From DASYLJ01 sp964432595 (GTDB taxonomy: Bacteria; Desulfobacterota; Binatia; DP-6): a stretch of DNA of 64,000 nt. The stretch's first letter is position 1, and the number at the start of each line of letters is the position of its first letter. A program made the position numbers and the translations under genes. The DNA lies in the NCBI GenBank assembly GCA_964432595.1, contig CAYSOF010000001.1:434001-498000 (forward strand), given 5' to 3'. Under the pieces are notes generated by a model. That model was not told the origin of the DNA and did not search any database. It saw only the letters and a program-made list of their open reading frames with translations. Shown here piece after piece: positions 56,499 through 64,000 of this stretch.

Positions 56499-59315
56499 CT
56501 AGCCCCGCGGTCGCTGCAGCGCGTGTGATGCGGCGCGCAGGTCGGCGGTCTCCGCGCCCTCGCCGAACCATGCCAGCGTCTCGGCGAGCGCACGCGCCGT
56601 CTCGTCGCTCGGACACCGCGCGGCCAGGCTCGTCGTCGCGCGCAGCTCCCACCAGCGTGCGCCCTGACGGCGGGCCACGTCGACGGCGTGCCGGAGCATC
56701 GGCTCCGCCGCCGTCGCACGCCGCATGAGCTCGCCGCGGAGACGCCACAGCTCCGCCGTGCAGCAGTGCTCGCCGGTCCGGCCGGCACGCTCGATGGCCG
56801 TGTCGACGGCGTCGCGCGCCATCTGTTGCCGGCCGATCGCCATCGCGGCGTCCGCGAACAGCATCAGAAGGAACGTGCGGTCGCGCTCGAAGCCCACCTC
56901 GTCGAGACCGGCGAGACCCGCGCGCGCCTCGTCGAGGCCCGCCGCGTCGCGACGGCCGACCGCGACCGCCCACCCGTGCACGACGCGCGAGGACGGCAGC
57001 CACATCGGAAAGCCGTGCGTTTCGGTGATCGCGATGCCGTTCGCCGCGGCCGCCTCGGCGCGCTCGGGCATGCGCAGCATGGCGGCCAGCGCCGCCGAGC
57101 AGAACGCGGCGACGGCTTCGTCGTAGCGGCCGGCTTCGCGCGCGCGGGCACGCGCGCGGGCGTCGATCCGCTGCGCCTGCTCGGGAAAGCCGAGGAGGGC
57201 GAGCACGCAGCCCAGGTGGCTCAGGCACATCACCGCGAAATCGGTCTGGACGCCGGGAAGCTGCTCCGCGGGCTGCGCGATCGCCCGCTCGAGCAGCGTG
57301 CGCGCCTCGCCGAGCTCGCCCGCGAGATAGCGCGTCATCCCGGCGAACGTGTCGGCCATGAGCGGCAGGCCGGGCACCGGCACGCGCACGGCCAGGGCCT
57401 GGAGATGTGCGGCGTCGTCGCGGGCCGCGACGAGACGGCAGCGCGTCAGGTCGTGCGCGAAGAGCCCAGCGAGCGCCATCATCTGCGCCGGCTCGGCGTC
57501 GAGCTCGACCGCGAGACGGCGGGCACGCTCGAACGCGTCGGCCGCCGCCGCGCTGCCGTAGCCGCTCGCGAGCTGGCGGGCGTTCGCGACCTCCAGCGCC
57601 AGCGTCAACCGCTCCACGGCGACGTCGGGGTCGGGCAGGCGCTCCGTCAGCGCGAGGGCGCGCTCGAAGCCGCGCGCCGCCTCGCCGGGCGCCGAAAGAC
57701 GCAGCGCGCGCGCGGCGGCCTTGCCCAGGTATTTCGCCGCGCGCCGCGCCTCGCCCGCCTGCTCGAAGTGCGCGGCCAGCTCCGACGCGACGTCCGTGGT
57801 CCGCCCGCGGAAGGCCGTCGCGATGCGCTCGGCGATCCGCCGATGCAGCCGCTCGCGGCGGCCGGGCGACACCCGTTCGTAGACGACGGTCTGGTGGAGC
57901 GCGTGCCGGAAGCGAAAGCGCACCGCGAGGGTACCGTCGGGCCACCGCGCGGCCGCGGCCGTCTCGATCAGTTGCGCGCGCCGCGCGAGGGTGCCGCAAC
58001 GCGCTTCCACCTCGTCGGGCGCACGATCGAGCCCGGCGGCGACGGCCGGCACGGCGAACTCCGTCCCTGCGACCGCCGCGGCCTCGATCACCGACCGATC
58101 GTCGGCGGCGATGCCGTCGAGCTGGCGCTCGATCATGTCGCGCACGCTGTCGGGCACCGTGGCGTCGATTCCCGCGAAGTCGCGCGCGACGGTCCAACGT
58201 CCGCCGTCGTCGACGAGCGCGCCGTCGCGGACGAGATGGTCGAGCGCCGCCACGACGAGAAACGGGCTCCCCTCGGTGCGGGCGTGCAGGAGGCGCGCGA
58301 AGTCGTCGGGCAGCGCGTGCCCGGGAAGCCGTACGGCGAGCAGCGTGGCGACCTCGTCGGGCGACAGCAGCTCGAGCAGCACCTCGGTGGCCAGCCCGTG
58401 CCGCACGAGCTCGGACTTCACGCCGGCGAGCGGGTGGTCGCGCACGAGCAGGTCGACCTGGCGCACCGTCGCCACGACGAGCAGGCGCGCCGGCTCGCTG
58501 CGCCGCGCGAGCAGCGCCAGCGCGTCCACCGTGCCGTGATCGCTCCAATGGAGGTCCTCGAGGACGAGCACGAGCGGCTCGTCCGCCGCCAGCGCGGCCA
58601 GCGCCATGCCGAGCTCGCGCAGCATGCGCGCCGGCGTGCCGGCGCGCTCCGTCGCACCGGCGTCGCCGACGATCGACGCCAGCTCGCCGAGCCACGCGGG
58701 CGCGTGGCGGCGCAGCGCGTCCGCGACGCGCCCGCCGGTCGCCCCCGCGGCGGCCTGCGCGAGCGCATCGAGCAGCGGCATGTACGGCTCGCCGGCGCCG
58801 TGGTGGTCGATGCACTGCCCGCGCGCGACGAGCGTGCCGCCGCCGAGCCGCCGCACGAACGCGTCGACGAGCGCCGTCTTGCCGATGCCCGCCTCGCCGC
58901 TGACGAACACGAGCTGTCGCCGCCCGGCCGCCGCGGCGCGGAAGCATCCGTCGAGCCGTTGCAGCTCGACGTCGCGACCGACGAAGGCGCCGTCCGCCGG
59001 GTCCGCCGGCGGCGAGGCCACCCAGCGGAAGCCGCGGCCGTGCACCGTCGCGATGAAGCGCGGGGCGCGCGCGTCGTCCCCGAGCGCGTCGCGCAGCTCG
59101 CCGATCGATTTGGTGAGCGTGTCCTCGGTCACGACCGTCCCCGGCCAGACGGCGGCGAACAGCTCCTCCTTGGTGACCAGCCGGCCGGGCTGCTCCGCGA
59201 GCACGCGGAGCACGGCGAACGTCTTTCGCCTGAGCCGCACGGCCTCGGTGTGCCGCCAGAGGCGCTCGTCCGCGACGTCCAGGCGGAAGGGCGGAAAGAC
59301 GATGACCGGCTGCAC
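56499..59315 (-). CDS. Winged-helix/STAND ATPase regulator (cassette B)
   Basis: A 938-residue paralogue of the regulator at 28570. Order is the same: OmpR/CadC-type winged helix (FPPFRLDVADERLWRHT, RLRRKTFAVLRVLAEQPG, RFIATVHGRGFRWVA), Walker A GEAGIGKTAL (about 140-149), Walker B LVLVLEDLHWSD, then a long helical TPR-like part. The block RGQCIDHHGAGEPYMPLLDA matches RGQCVEHYGSGQPYLPVLEA in copy A. It diverges from a small gene and a secreted Thr-linker gene as in cassette A, which strengthens the idea that each regulator serves its own pair. Confidence 0.88.
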   Translation of the reverse strand: MQPVIVFPPFRLDVADERLWRHTEAVRLRRKTFAVLRVLAEQPGRLVTKEELFAAVWPGTVVTEDTLTKSIGELRDALGDDARAPRFIATVHGRGFRWVASPPADPADGAFVGRDVELQRLDGCFRAAAAGRRQLVFVSGEAGIGKTALVDAFVRRLGGGTLVARGQCIDHHGAGEPYMPLLDALAQAAAGATGGRVADALRRHAPAWLGELASIVGDAGATERAGTPARMLRELGMALAALAADEPLVLVLEDLHWSDHGTVDALALLARRSEPARLLVVATVRQVDLLVRDHPLAGVKSELVRHGLATEVLLELLSPDEVATLLAVRLPGHALPDDFARLLHARTEGSPFLVVAALDHLVRDGALVDDGGRWTVARDFAGIDATVPDSVRDMIERQLDGIAADDRSVIEAAAVAGTEFAVPAVAAGLDRAPDEVEARCGTLARRAQLIETAAAARWPDGTLAVRFRFRHALHQTVVYERVSPGRRERLHRRIAERIATAFRGRTTDVASELAAHFEQAGEARRAAKYLGKAAARALRLSAPGEAARGFERALALTERLPDPDVAVERLTLALEVANARQLASGYGSAAAADAFERARRLAVELDAEPAQMMALAGLFAHDLTRCRLVAARDDAAHLQALAVRVPVPGLPLMADTFAGMTRYLAGELGEARTLLERAIAQPAEQLPGVQTDFAVMCLSHLGCVLALLGFPEQAQRIDARARARAREAGRYDEAVAAFCSAALAAMLRMPERAEAAAANGIAITETHGFPMWLPSSRVVHGWAVAVGRRDAAGLDEARAGLAGLDEVGFERDRTFLLMLFADAAMAIGRQQMARDAVDTAIERAGRTGEHCCTAELWRLRGELMRRATAAEPMLRHAVDVARRQGARWWELRATTSLAARCPSDETARALAETLAWFGEGAETADLRAASHALQRPRG

Positions 59316-59380
59316 CGGGATGGGCTCCGTGCTCCTCCTAACCCAGGTCGCCTCGCGGTGTCACCGCCCATCCCGTCGGT

Positions 59381-59402
59381 GAAATTTCGGAATTCCTTCC
59401 GG
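59381..59402. promoter_or_regulatory. Conserved 22-bp element, cassette B
   Basis: GAAATTTCGGAATTCCTTCC plus GG, 36 bp before the small gene's ATG and 65 bp from the regulator's start. It matches 15 of 22 bases with 31495-31516, ungapped. It contains the palindrome GGAATTCC. A GTACC follows 16 bp before the ATG, like GTATC in copy A. Confidence 0.55.
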
Positions 59403-59438
59403 GATCGGCCGCCGGCGCCCGGGTACCGTCGGCGCCGC

Positions 59439-59645
59439 ATGAAGCCCCAGACGGCGTCCGCGACCGAGCTGCCGCAGCGGCTGGCGTTCGTGGTCCAGCT
59501 GAGCCCCGCCAGCGACGGGCGGAGCGGCACGTTCGTCGGCCGTGTCTCCCACTTCGTCTCGGCCCAAAGCGCCCGGTTCACGTCGTCCGCCGAGTGCCTC
59601 GCCTTCATGGCGCGCGTGCTCCGCGACGAGGAGGAGCCCTCGTGA
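59439..59645 (+). CDS. Small conserved protein of the STAND cassette (copy B)
   Basis: A 68-residue protein from ATG 59439 without signal peptide. The core (LAFVVQLSP, TFVGRVSHFVSAQS, RFTSSAECLAFMARVL) aligns with the protein at 31551 with one gap. The stop overlaps the GTG start of the secreted gene by 4 bp (GTGA), as in copy A. No Shine-Dalgarno is evident. Family unnamed; probably a beta-hairpin followed by a helix. Likely cytosolic partner within the cassette. Confidence 0.7.
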   Translation: MKPQTASATELPQRLAFVVQLSPASDGRSGTFVGRVSHFVSAQSARFTSSAECLAFMARVLRDEEEPS

Positions 59646-62245
59646 CCGCGATCATCGTGTTGCTCGCCCTCGTGGTGGCCGCTCCCATCGATGCCGCGAA
59701 GCGCCCGCCTCCGACGGCGTGTACCGCGGGCCGCTTCCTGCTGACCGGGGCGCCTCTCATCCGGGGACAGGGCGCACCCGTCACGGACGCGGTCGAGGTC
59801 GGGGCGACGCGAATCGCCATCGGCGCAGCGTGCGCCGCCGTCGCGCCCAAGCGGTTCAAGCCGACGCGGCGGGGCACGAAGGTGAAGGCGCGCTGGGACT
59901 CGTGCGCCGGCCTGACGGGCAAGGTGACGTTCACCGGTGCGATCGTCGACGGCTGCGACACGCTGCGCGGCACGCTCCAGGCGAAGCGCTTCAAGGGCAA
60001 GGTGCAGGGCACGCGCTCGCGCTGCGGCGACGGGATCGTCGACGACGGCGGCGGCGAGCGCTGCGATCCGCCGGCGGTTGGCGGGTGTGACGACGCATGC
60101 GGCCGGCCCGTCACCGTGACGATCGGCCCACTCGGCGGTCGTATCGTCTCGACGGACGGTCGGGTGACGCTCGACGTCCCGCCCGGCGCGCTCGCGGCCG
60201 ACACCGTGATCTCCATACGTCCCGCCGATCCCGACGAGCTGCCGGCGTTGCTCGCCGGCGTCGGCGCGGCCTACGACCTCGGTCCCGACGGTCTGCAGTT
60301 CCAGCTGCCGGTGACGGCGAGCTGGCGCTACGACGACGCGCTCGCCGCGACGCTGGGCGGCCTCGTCATCGCGAGCTCGGACGGGTCGCCGCCCGAGCCA
60401 TTGGCCGATCAGCGTCTCAGCATCGACGAGACCGGCGCCGTCGCGACGGGCACGCTCACGCACTTCACCATCATCGCGTCCGGCTTTGGGCTGCGCGCGA
60501 ACGTCAACGCGGTCGCCATCCCCGGCACGACCATCGGCGTCAACCAGCCGTTCGAGATCGAGGTCAGCGCGCGCCTCCTCGGTGACGCGGGCGTGGTGCA
60601 GGACCCGCCGCTCGCCATCGTCCACACCGACCAGACGCCGCCGGGCGTGATCATCTACGCCGGCACGACGTCCGACGTGACCATCGGCGCGCTCCGGCAG
60701 AACCAGACCACGGTGCGGGGGCGGGTGCCGTACCGGTGCGGCCCCACGCCCGGCGCCGGCCCGTATGTCGGCCGCATCCGGATCGACGAGTTCGAGCCGC
60801 TCGACGCGCAGATCGTCATCCGGTGCGTCGCGAGCACCACGTCCACCACCCGCGTGACCACGACGACGACCACCACCACCACCACGTCGACCTCGACCAC
60901 TACGACGTCGTCGACCAGCACGACCACCGTCACGTCGACCACGACCAGCACCACGACGACCACGAGCCTCATGGTCACGACGACGTCGTCGAGCACCACG
61001 ACGACCACCACGAGCACGCTGCCGACGATCAACTGCTGCGACTGCCCGCAGCCGCGGGGCTGCGCCAGCGGGCCGACCGTGCAGCCCGGCGACTGCGTGG
61101 AGTTCGGCTGCGTCTTCGTGACGAACGCCGTCTGCACCGACACCGGCGATTGCGCGAGCCTGAGCACGACCACGTCGAGCACGACGACGAGCAGCACGTC
61201 GACGACGATCAAGCAGCCGCAGATTTCGCTCATCGATCCGGAGAGTATCGGGCGGGTCGACGACGACCTCTTCGACGACGACGAGGGGGGCGACGAGAAC
61301 GACGGCGCGCGCGTGCGCGAGGGCAACCTCGTCACGGTCGCGGCCGGGAACGGCTGGGCGATCGTCGACTACGTCACCGGCGAGATCGTGGTCGGCGACT
61401 ATCTGGCGCCGTTCTCGTCACCGGCGTTCGCCAGGTTCGCCGCGAGCGCGCTCGGCGGCTCGAGCGGCCCCGGCGCGGGGTTCGACGTCCAGGCGGTGGT
61501 GCAGGCCGGGCCCGGCGGGCCGGCGATCACGCACTACGACCTGGACTTCGGCGACTTCGGCTTCACGCAGATCAGCCCGGGAAGCCCGGCGTGCTTCGAT
61601 GCGGCGCCGTACGGCGGCGACCACTTGTCGGGCGGCATCGTGCTGCCGTGCGGGCGCCAGCTCACCACGCGGGAGCCCCAGATGGGATTCTTCAACGGGG
61701 GAAAGGCGTACTCGCAGTTTCCGGCGACCGAGGGTTTCGTCCTGAGCGGATTCCGGCGGCAGGCGGACGGGCCGATCGTAGCGATCACCGACGGCACGCC
61801 CGGCAAGATATGGAAGCATCCGGCGACGGGAGCGCTCACCGAGACGCCGCAGGAGCTCGGCGCGTCGGGCAACTCGCCGCGACGCGTTCGCTGCGCCGGC
61901 GGCGTCTGCGCCGTCAGCAACTTCGGCTCGGACACGCTGACGATCCTCATCTGGAGCGCACAGGACGTCGTGGCGATCGTGGGCACGGTGCCGGTCGGCG
62001 ACGGTCCCGTCGGCATCGACCTGCGCACGCGGCTCGACGGCAACGTCGAGGTGCTGAGCACCGGGTTCAACGACGACAGCTGGTCGCTCACGGTGCTCGC
62101 GCCGAACGGCGGCACCGTGTCGAATCAGGAGTTCCCGGCGCCGACGGGATGCGACGCGCCCGGCCACGTGATCTGGGGTCGCGGCAACGAGGTCATCCTG
62201 TCGTGCAACGGCAGCGACCGCCTCGCGCTGGCGGCCGCGCCGTGA
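59642..62245 (+). CDS. Large secreted protein with ZU5-like, Thr-linker and propeller parts (cassette B)
   Basis: An 867-residue exported protein from GTG 59642; the start is decided by the overlap and the signal peptide (TAIIVLLALVVAAPIDAAKR). Domains in order: a ~110-residue domain (CTAGRFLLTGAPLI, RRGTKVKARWDSC, FTGAIVDGCDTLRGTLQAK) ending in CGDG and GGGERCDPP; a ZU5-like domain (GPLGGRIVSTDGRVTLDVPP, about 156-285); a further beta-domain; a Thr linker (about 397-459) and a second, shorter one (about 507-523) around a Cys knot; and a propeller-like C-terminal part from about 528. It corresponds in position and style, not in sequence, to the secreted protein of cassette A. Confidence 0.78.
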   Translation: MTAIIVLLALVVAAPIDAAKRPPPTACTAGRFLLTGAPLIRGQGAPVTDAVEVGATRIAIGAACAAVAPKRFKPTRRGTKVKARWDSCAGLTGKVTFTGAIVDGCDTLRGTLQAKRFKGKVQGTRSRCGDGIVDDGGGERCDPPAVGGCDDACGRPVTVTIGPLGGRIVSTDGRVTLDVPPGALAADTVISIRPADPDELPALLAGVGAAYDLGPDGLQFQLPVTASWRYDDALAATLGGLVIASSDGSPPEPLADQRLSIDETGAVATGTLTHFTIIASGFGLRANVNAVAIPGTTIGVNQPFEIEVSARLLGDAGVVQDPPLAIVHTDQTPPGVIIYAGTTSDVTIGALRQNQTTVRGRVPYRCGPTPGAGPYVGRIRIDEFEPLDAQIVIRCVASTTSTTRVTTTTTTTTTTSTSTTTTSSTSTTTVTSTTTSTTTTTSLMVTTTSSSTTTTTTSTLPTINCCDCPQPRGCASGPTVQPGDCVEFGCVFVTNAVCTDTGDCASLSTTTSSTTTSSTSTTIKQPQISLIDPESIGRVDDDLFDDDEGGDENDGARVREGNLVTVAAGNGWAIVDYVTGEIVVGDYLAPFSSPAFARFAASALGGSSGPGAGFDVQAVVQAGPGGPAITHYDLDFGDFGFTQISPGSPACFDAAPYGGDHLSGGIVLPCGRQLTTREPQMGFFNGGKAYSQFPATEGFVLSGFRRQADGPIVAITDGTPGKIWKHPATGALTETPQELGASGNSPRRVRCAGGVCAVSNFGSDTLTILIWSAQDVVAIVGTVPVGDGPVGIDLRTRLDGNVEVLSTGFNDDSWSLTVLAPNGGTVSNQEFPAPTGCDAPGHVIWGRGNEVILSCNGSDRLALAAAP
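60835..61020 (+). repeat. Long Thr-codon tract (linker), cassette B
   Basis: About 186 bp of ACG/ACC/AGC/TCG codons in frame, encoding mostly Thr with Ser; a second short tract lies at 61162-61209. The longest of the linker tracts in the window. Confidence 0.8.
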
Positions 62246-62246
62246 G

Positions 62247-63923
62247 CTACGGCGTCGCGGGGGCGGCCGACTGCCACCCGGCGAGCCGCTCGCGGCGTTC
62301 GTCACCGCGCTCGTCGCGCCCCGCGAGCCAGACGGCGCCGTGCCCCGCCGGCTGCTCCGTCGGAACGGCGTCGCCGTACGCCCTCACGAGCAGATGCGCG
62401 CGCGCAGGACGCAGCACGATCGCGAGGTCATCGGTGACACCGACGTCGACCGTCGTGTCCTCGCCAAGCGCAATCGTGGCGCGCGGCGCCCACCGCGCGC
62501 GGCGCGGTGTGGTCATCGAGCAGGGCGTGTCGGGTGCCATCTGCAGGGCCGCCCGGAGCGCGGCTGTGCACAGGTCGAGGCGTGCAAGGGCGACGGTCTG
62601 CCCGATCGCGACCGGCCCGGGCAGCTCGTCGCGCCGGCCGTCGTGACGAAGCGACGCGGGTGGCAGATGAGCACCGTCGATGGGCACGAACACCGCGTCG
62701 GGCAATGGCATCGCCGCATCGGTCGACAGCGCAACGAGCCAATGCGTCATGCGCGAGAGGTGATCGATCCTGCGCGGACGGTCACCCGGCTCGCGCGACG
62801 CGAAGCCGCCCGCCGGTAGCTCGCCGAGCAAGACGCGCAGGTCGGTGAGCGAGCCCACGGGGAGCGGATCCTCGGCGCCGGGCGGGTGGCCGGCTGGTGC
62901 GGTGAGGATCAGCGGCGGTGGCGACGGCGCGTCGCCGAGCAGCGCGTCCGCGATGCGGGACGCCAGCCAACGATTCCCCCAGGGGCTCAGGTGTCCGCGG
63001 GGGGCGAGGTAGGGAAAGGTCGCAGGCAGCGTGACCGCCGTGAAGCGTATGCGTGCCCCCGGCGTCCCCAGCGACTGGAACACGCCGCCCGAGTGCACGA
63101 CGTCGAGTGGGCGTTCCGTCGCCATCTGTCGGAGGAGCCGCGGATAGATCTCGCGGGCCTCCGACTCCAACCCGTCCGAGCGGTAGTAGAAGGGATTCGG
63201 GATGGTGCGCCCCGCCGGTAGCAGACCGCGGACGAACGCCGGTGGGTGGCGATCGAAACGCAGGTAGCGCAGCGGCGTGAGGAACCGATGGTACGCCGCG
63301 AACCGCTCCGCGTCCGTGTCCCCGACGGCGTCGACGAGGCGGATGCGGTCCCCGTCGACGATGTATCGCGCCCGAGGCGTGCCCGCCGGCGCCCACATGG
63401 ACACGAACCCGCCGTCGCGCTCCGGCCAGAACCACATCCCGAGCAGAATCGTGCGATCGACGTGCCAGCGCGATGCCGTGGCCTCGTGCAGCATCGCGGT
63501 CTGGTGCATCCCGTAGCCGGGCACACCGAAGTTCAGAACCTCGGTGGACGTCCTCCCGCGGCGCGCGAGCTCCGCGGCGAGAAGCGCTGGATAGTCCGAG
63601 CCGTCCGCCACTTCGGCGCCGAAGGTGAACGAGTCGCCGTAGCAACCGACCCGCAGCGTGCCTGGCGGCGGAGTCTCGGCGAACCGTCCGAAGGAGCTCG
63701 TGCGCCGTTCGGTGCGAGGCGCCCAGCCGACCCGACGCATCGTCGTGTCGTCGAGTCCCGTCTCCGGCGCCGACGGTGCACGACGCGCGTGGCGGCGAGG
63801 GCTTGGCAGGTGCGCGCGATGGGCCACCCAGGCACAGCCGATCACCACCGCCAGCAGCCATGCAGCGTACACGCACGCCGAGGCGACGCCGCCGGTGCGA
63901 CGATCCCTTCGCCACATCGCCAA
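62247..63923 (-). CDS. Membrane-anchored SGNH/GDSL-like hydrolase
   Basis: A 558-residue protein with one N-terminal membrane helix (GVASACVYAAWLLAVVIGCA) and a large outside part. The SGNH block I motif is GCYGDSFTFGAEV; block III-like LNFGVPGYGMHQTAML follows; and the Asp/His end is seen in APRGHLSPWGNRWLA. Such enzymes act as esterases or O-acetyl-polysaccharide-modifying hydrolases in the cell envelope. The last ~200 residues are a second, beta-rich domain with no name. It stops 1 bp from the convergent secreted gene. Confidence 0.75.
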   Translation of the reverse strand: MAMWRRDRRTGGVASACVYAAWLLAVVIGCAWVAHRAHLPSPRRHARRAPSAPETGLDDTTMRRVGWAPRTERRTSSFGRFAETPPPGTLRVGCYGDSFTFGAEVADGSDYPALLAAELARRGRTSTEVLNFGVPGYGMHQTAMLHEATASRWHVDRTILLGMWFWPERDGGFVSMWAPAGTPRARYIVDGDRIRLVDAVGDTDAERFAAYHRFLTPLRYLRFDRHPPAFVRGLLPAGRTIPNPFYYRSDGLESEAREIYPRLLRQMATERPLDVVHSGGVFQSLGTPGARIRFTAVTLPATFPYLAPRGHLSPWGNRWLASRIADALLGDAPSPPPLILTAPAGHPPGAEDPLPVGSLTDLRVLLGELPAGGFASREPGDRPRRIDHLSRMTHWLVALSTDAAMPLPDAVFVPIDGAHLPPASLRHDGRRDELPGPVAIGQTVALARLDLCTAALRAALQMAPDTPCSMTTPRRARWAPRATIALGEDTTVDVGVTDDLAIVLRPARAHLLVRAYGDAVPTEQPAGHGAVWLAGRDERGDERRERLAGWQSAAPATP

Positions 63924-63966
63924 GGCAGTCTAGTCTGCCCGGGCAACGTACGTCTAGTTACGTACG
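63924..63966. other. Two inverted repeats upstream of the SGNH gene
   Basis: GGCAG-TCTAGT-CTGCC (63924-63939) and CGTACGT-CTAGTT-ACGTACG (63947-63966), both centred on CTAG. GTCTAGT itself recurs at 63928 and 63952, 24 bp apart. They directly precede the minus-strand gene starting at 63923; likely operator sites. The rest to 64000 shows nothing further. Confidence 0.5.
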
Positions 63967-64000
63967 CGGTCGGCGCGCGCGTTACTGCGGACTGCGCTTC

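Noticed and set aside
1..64000. Search by eye for tRNA, rRNA, transposases, integrases and phage genes
   Set aside because: No matching genes or conserved motifs were noticed; short or degenerate tRNAs cannot be excluded without a covariance search.

Overview
The window is a 64-kb stretch of very GC-rich (roughly 70% by eye), densely packed bacterial chromosome with about 60 protein genes. I see no rRNA, tRNA, CRISPR array, insertion sequence or phage module. Two traits point to a Myxococcota/Desulfobacterota-type lineage, and in my judgement most likely Candidatus Binatota: many secreted proteins with long Thr/Ser linkers, and 'myxococcus cysteine-rich' (DUF4215-type) repeats. This placement is inference from style, not from a marker gene. 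Gene ends commonly overlap by 4 bp (ATGA/GTGA) and starts are often GTG. No gap without a gene reaches 300 bp; the longest, 10848-11052, holds two inverted repeats.

Layout. 1-4 kb: start of a glycosyltransferase, a secreted Thr-linker protein, a haem-dependent demethylase-like protein, AlkB, a MaoC hydratase and a frameshifted DUF2231 membrane gene. 4-11 kb: a P1B-type metal ATPase with a C-terminal hemerythrin-like domain, divergent from a three-gene ABC exporter. 11-14.6 kb: a persulfide/thiosulfate operon (split YeeE/YedE transporter, periplasmic protein, internally deleted DsrE, persulfide dioxygenase-rhodanese, TauE). 14.7-28.6 kb: a Baeyer-Villiger-like monooxygenase, a PAS-LuxR regulator facing an alpha/beta-hydrolase and an M28-like pseudopeptidase, membrane proteins, and several secreted Cys-rich or propeller proteins. 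28.6-33 kb and 56.5-62.2 kb: two paralogous copies of one cassette. 33-39 kb: an N-acyl amino acid synthase (FeeM-like)/ACP/acyl-CoA dehydrogenase/ketosynthase cluster with an RND (MMPL) exporter. 39-50 kb: two sulfatase-fold enzymes, more secreted proteins, a second split YeeE/YedE pair facing an AraC regulator, and a porin-sulfatase operon facing another AraC regulator. 50-64 kb: a DUF2834 protein, an FAD oxidoreductase, GreB, an amidohydrolase-GST pair, a GFA protein, and a membrane-anchored SGNH hydrolase.

The best candidate for an undescribed system is the duplicated cassette. In each copy a large winged-helix/STAND ATPase regulator is transcribed away from a ~70-residue protein of an unnamed family. 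The small gene overlaps by 4 bp a secreted Thr-linker protein. The divergent gaps of both copies share a 22-bp element (15/22 identical) at nearly the same distance from the small gene. I infer that an ATP-dependent regulator controls production of a surface or secreted protein together with a small partner.

Two other coherent systems are the sulfur operon, with its second transporter copy elsewhere, and the FeeM/ACP lipid cluster. A further theme is a ~150-residue secreted domain of no family I recognise, which recurs in three and probably four of the secreted proteins.
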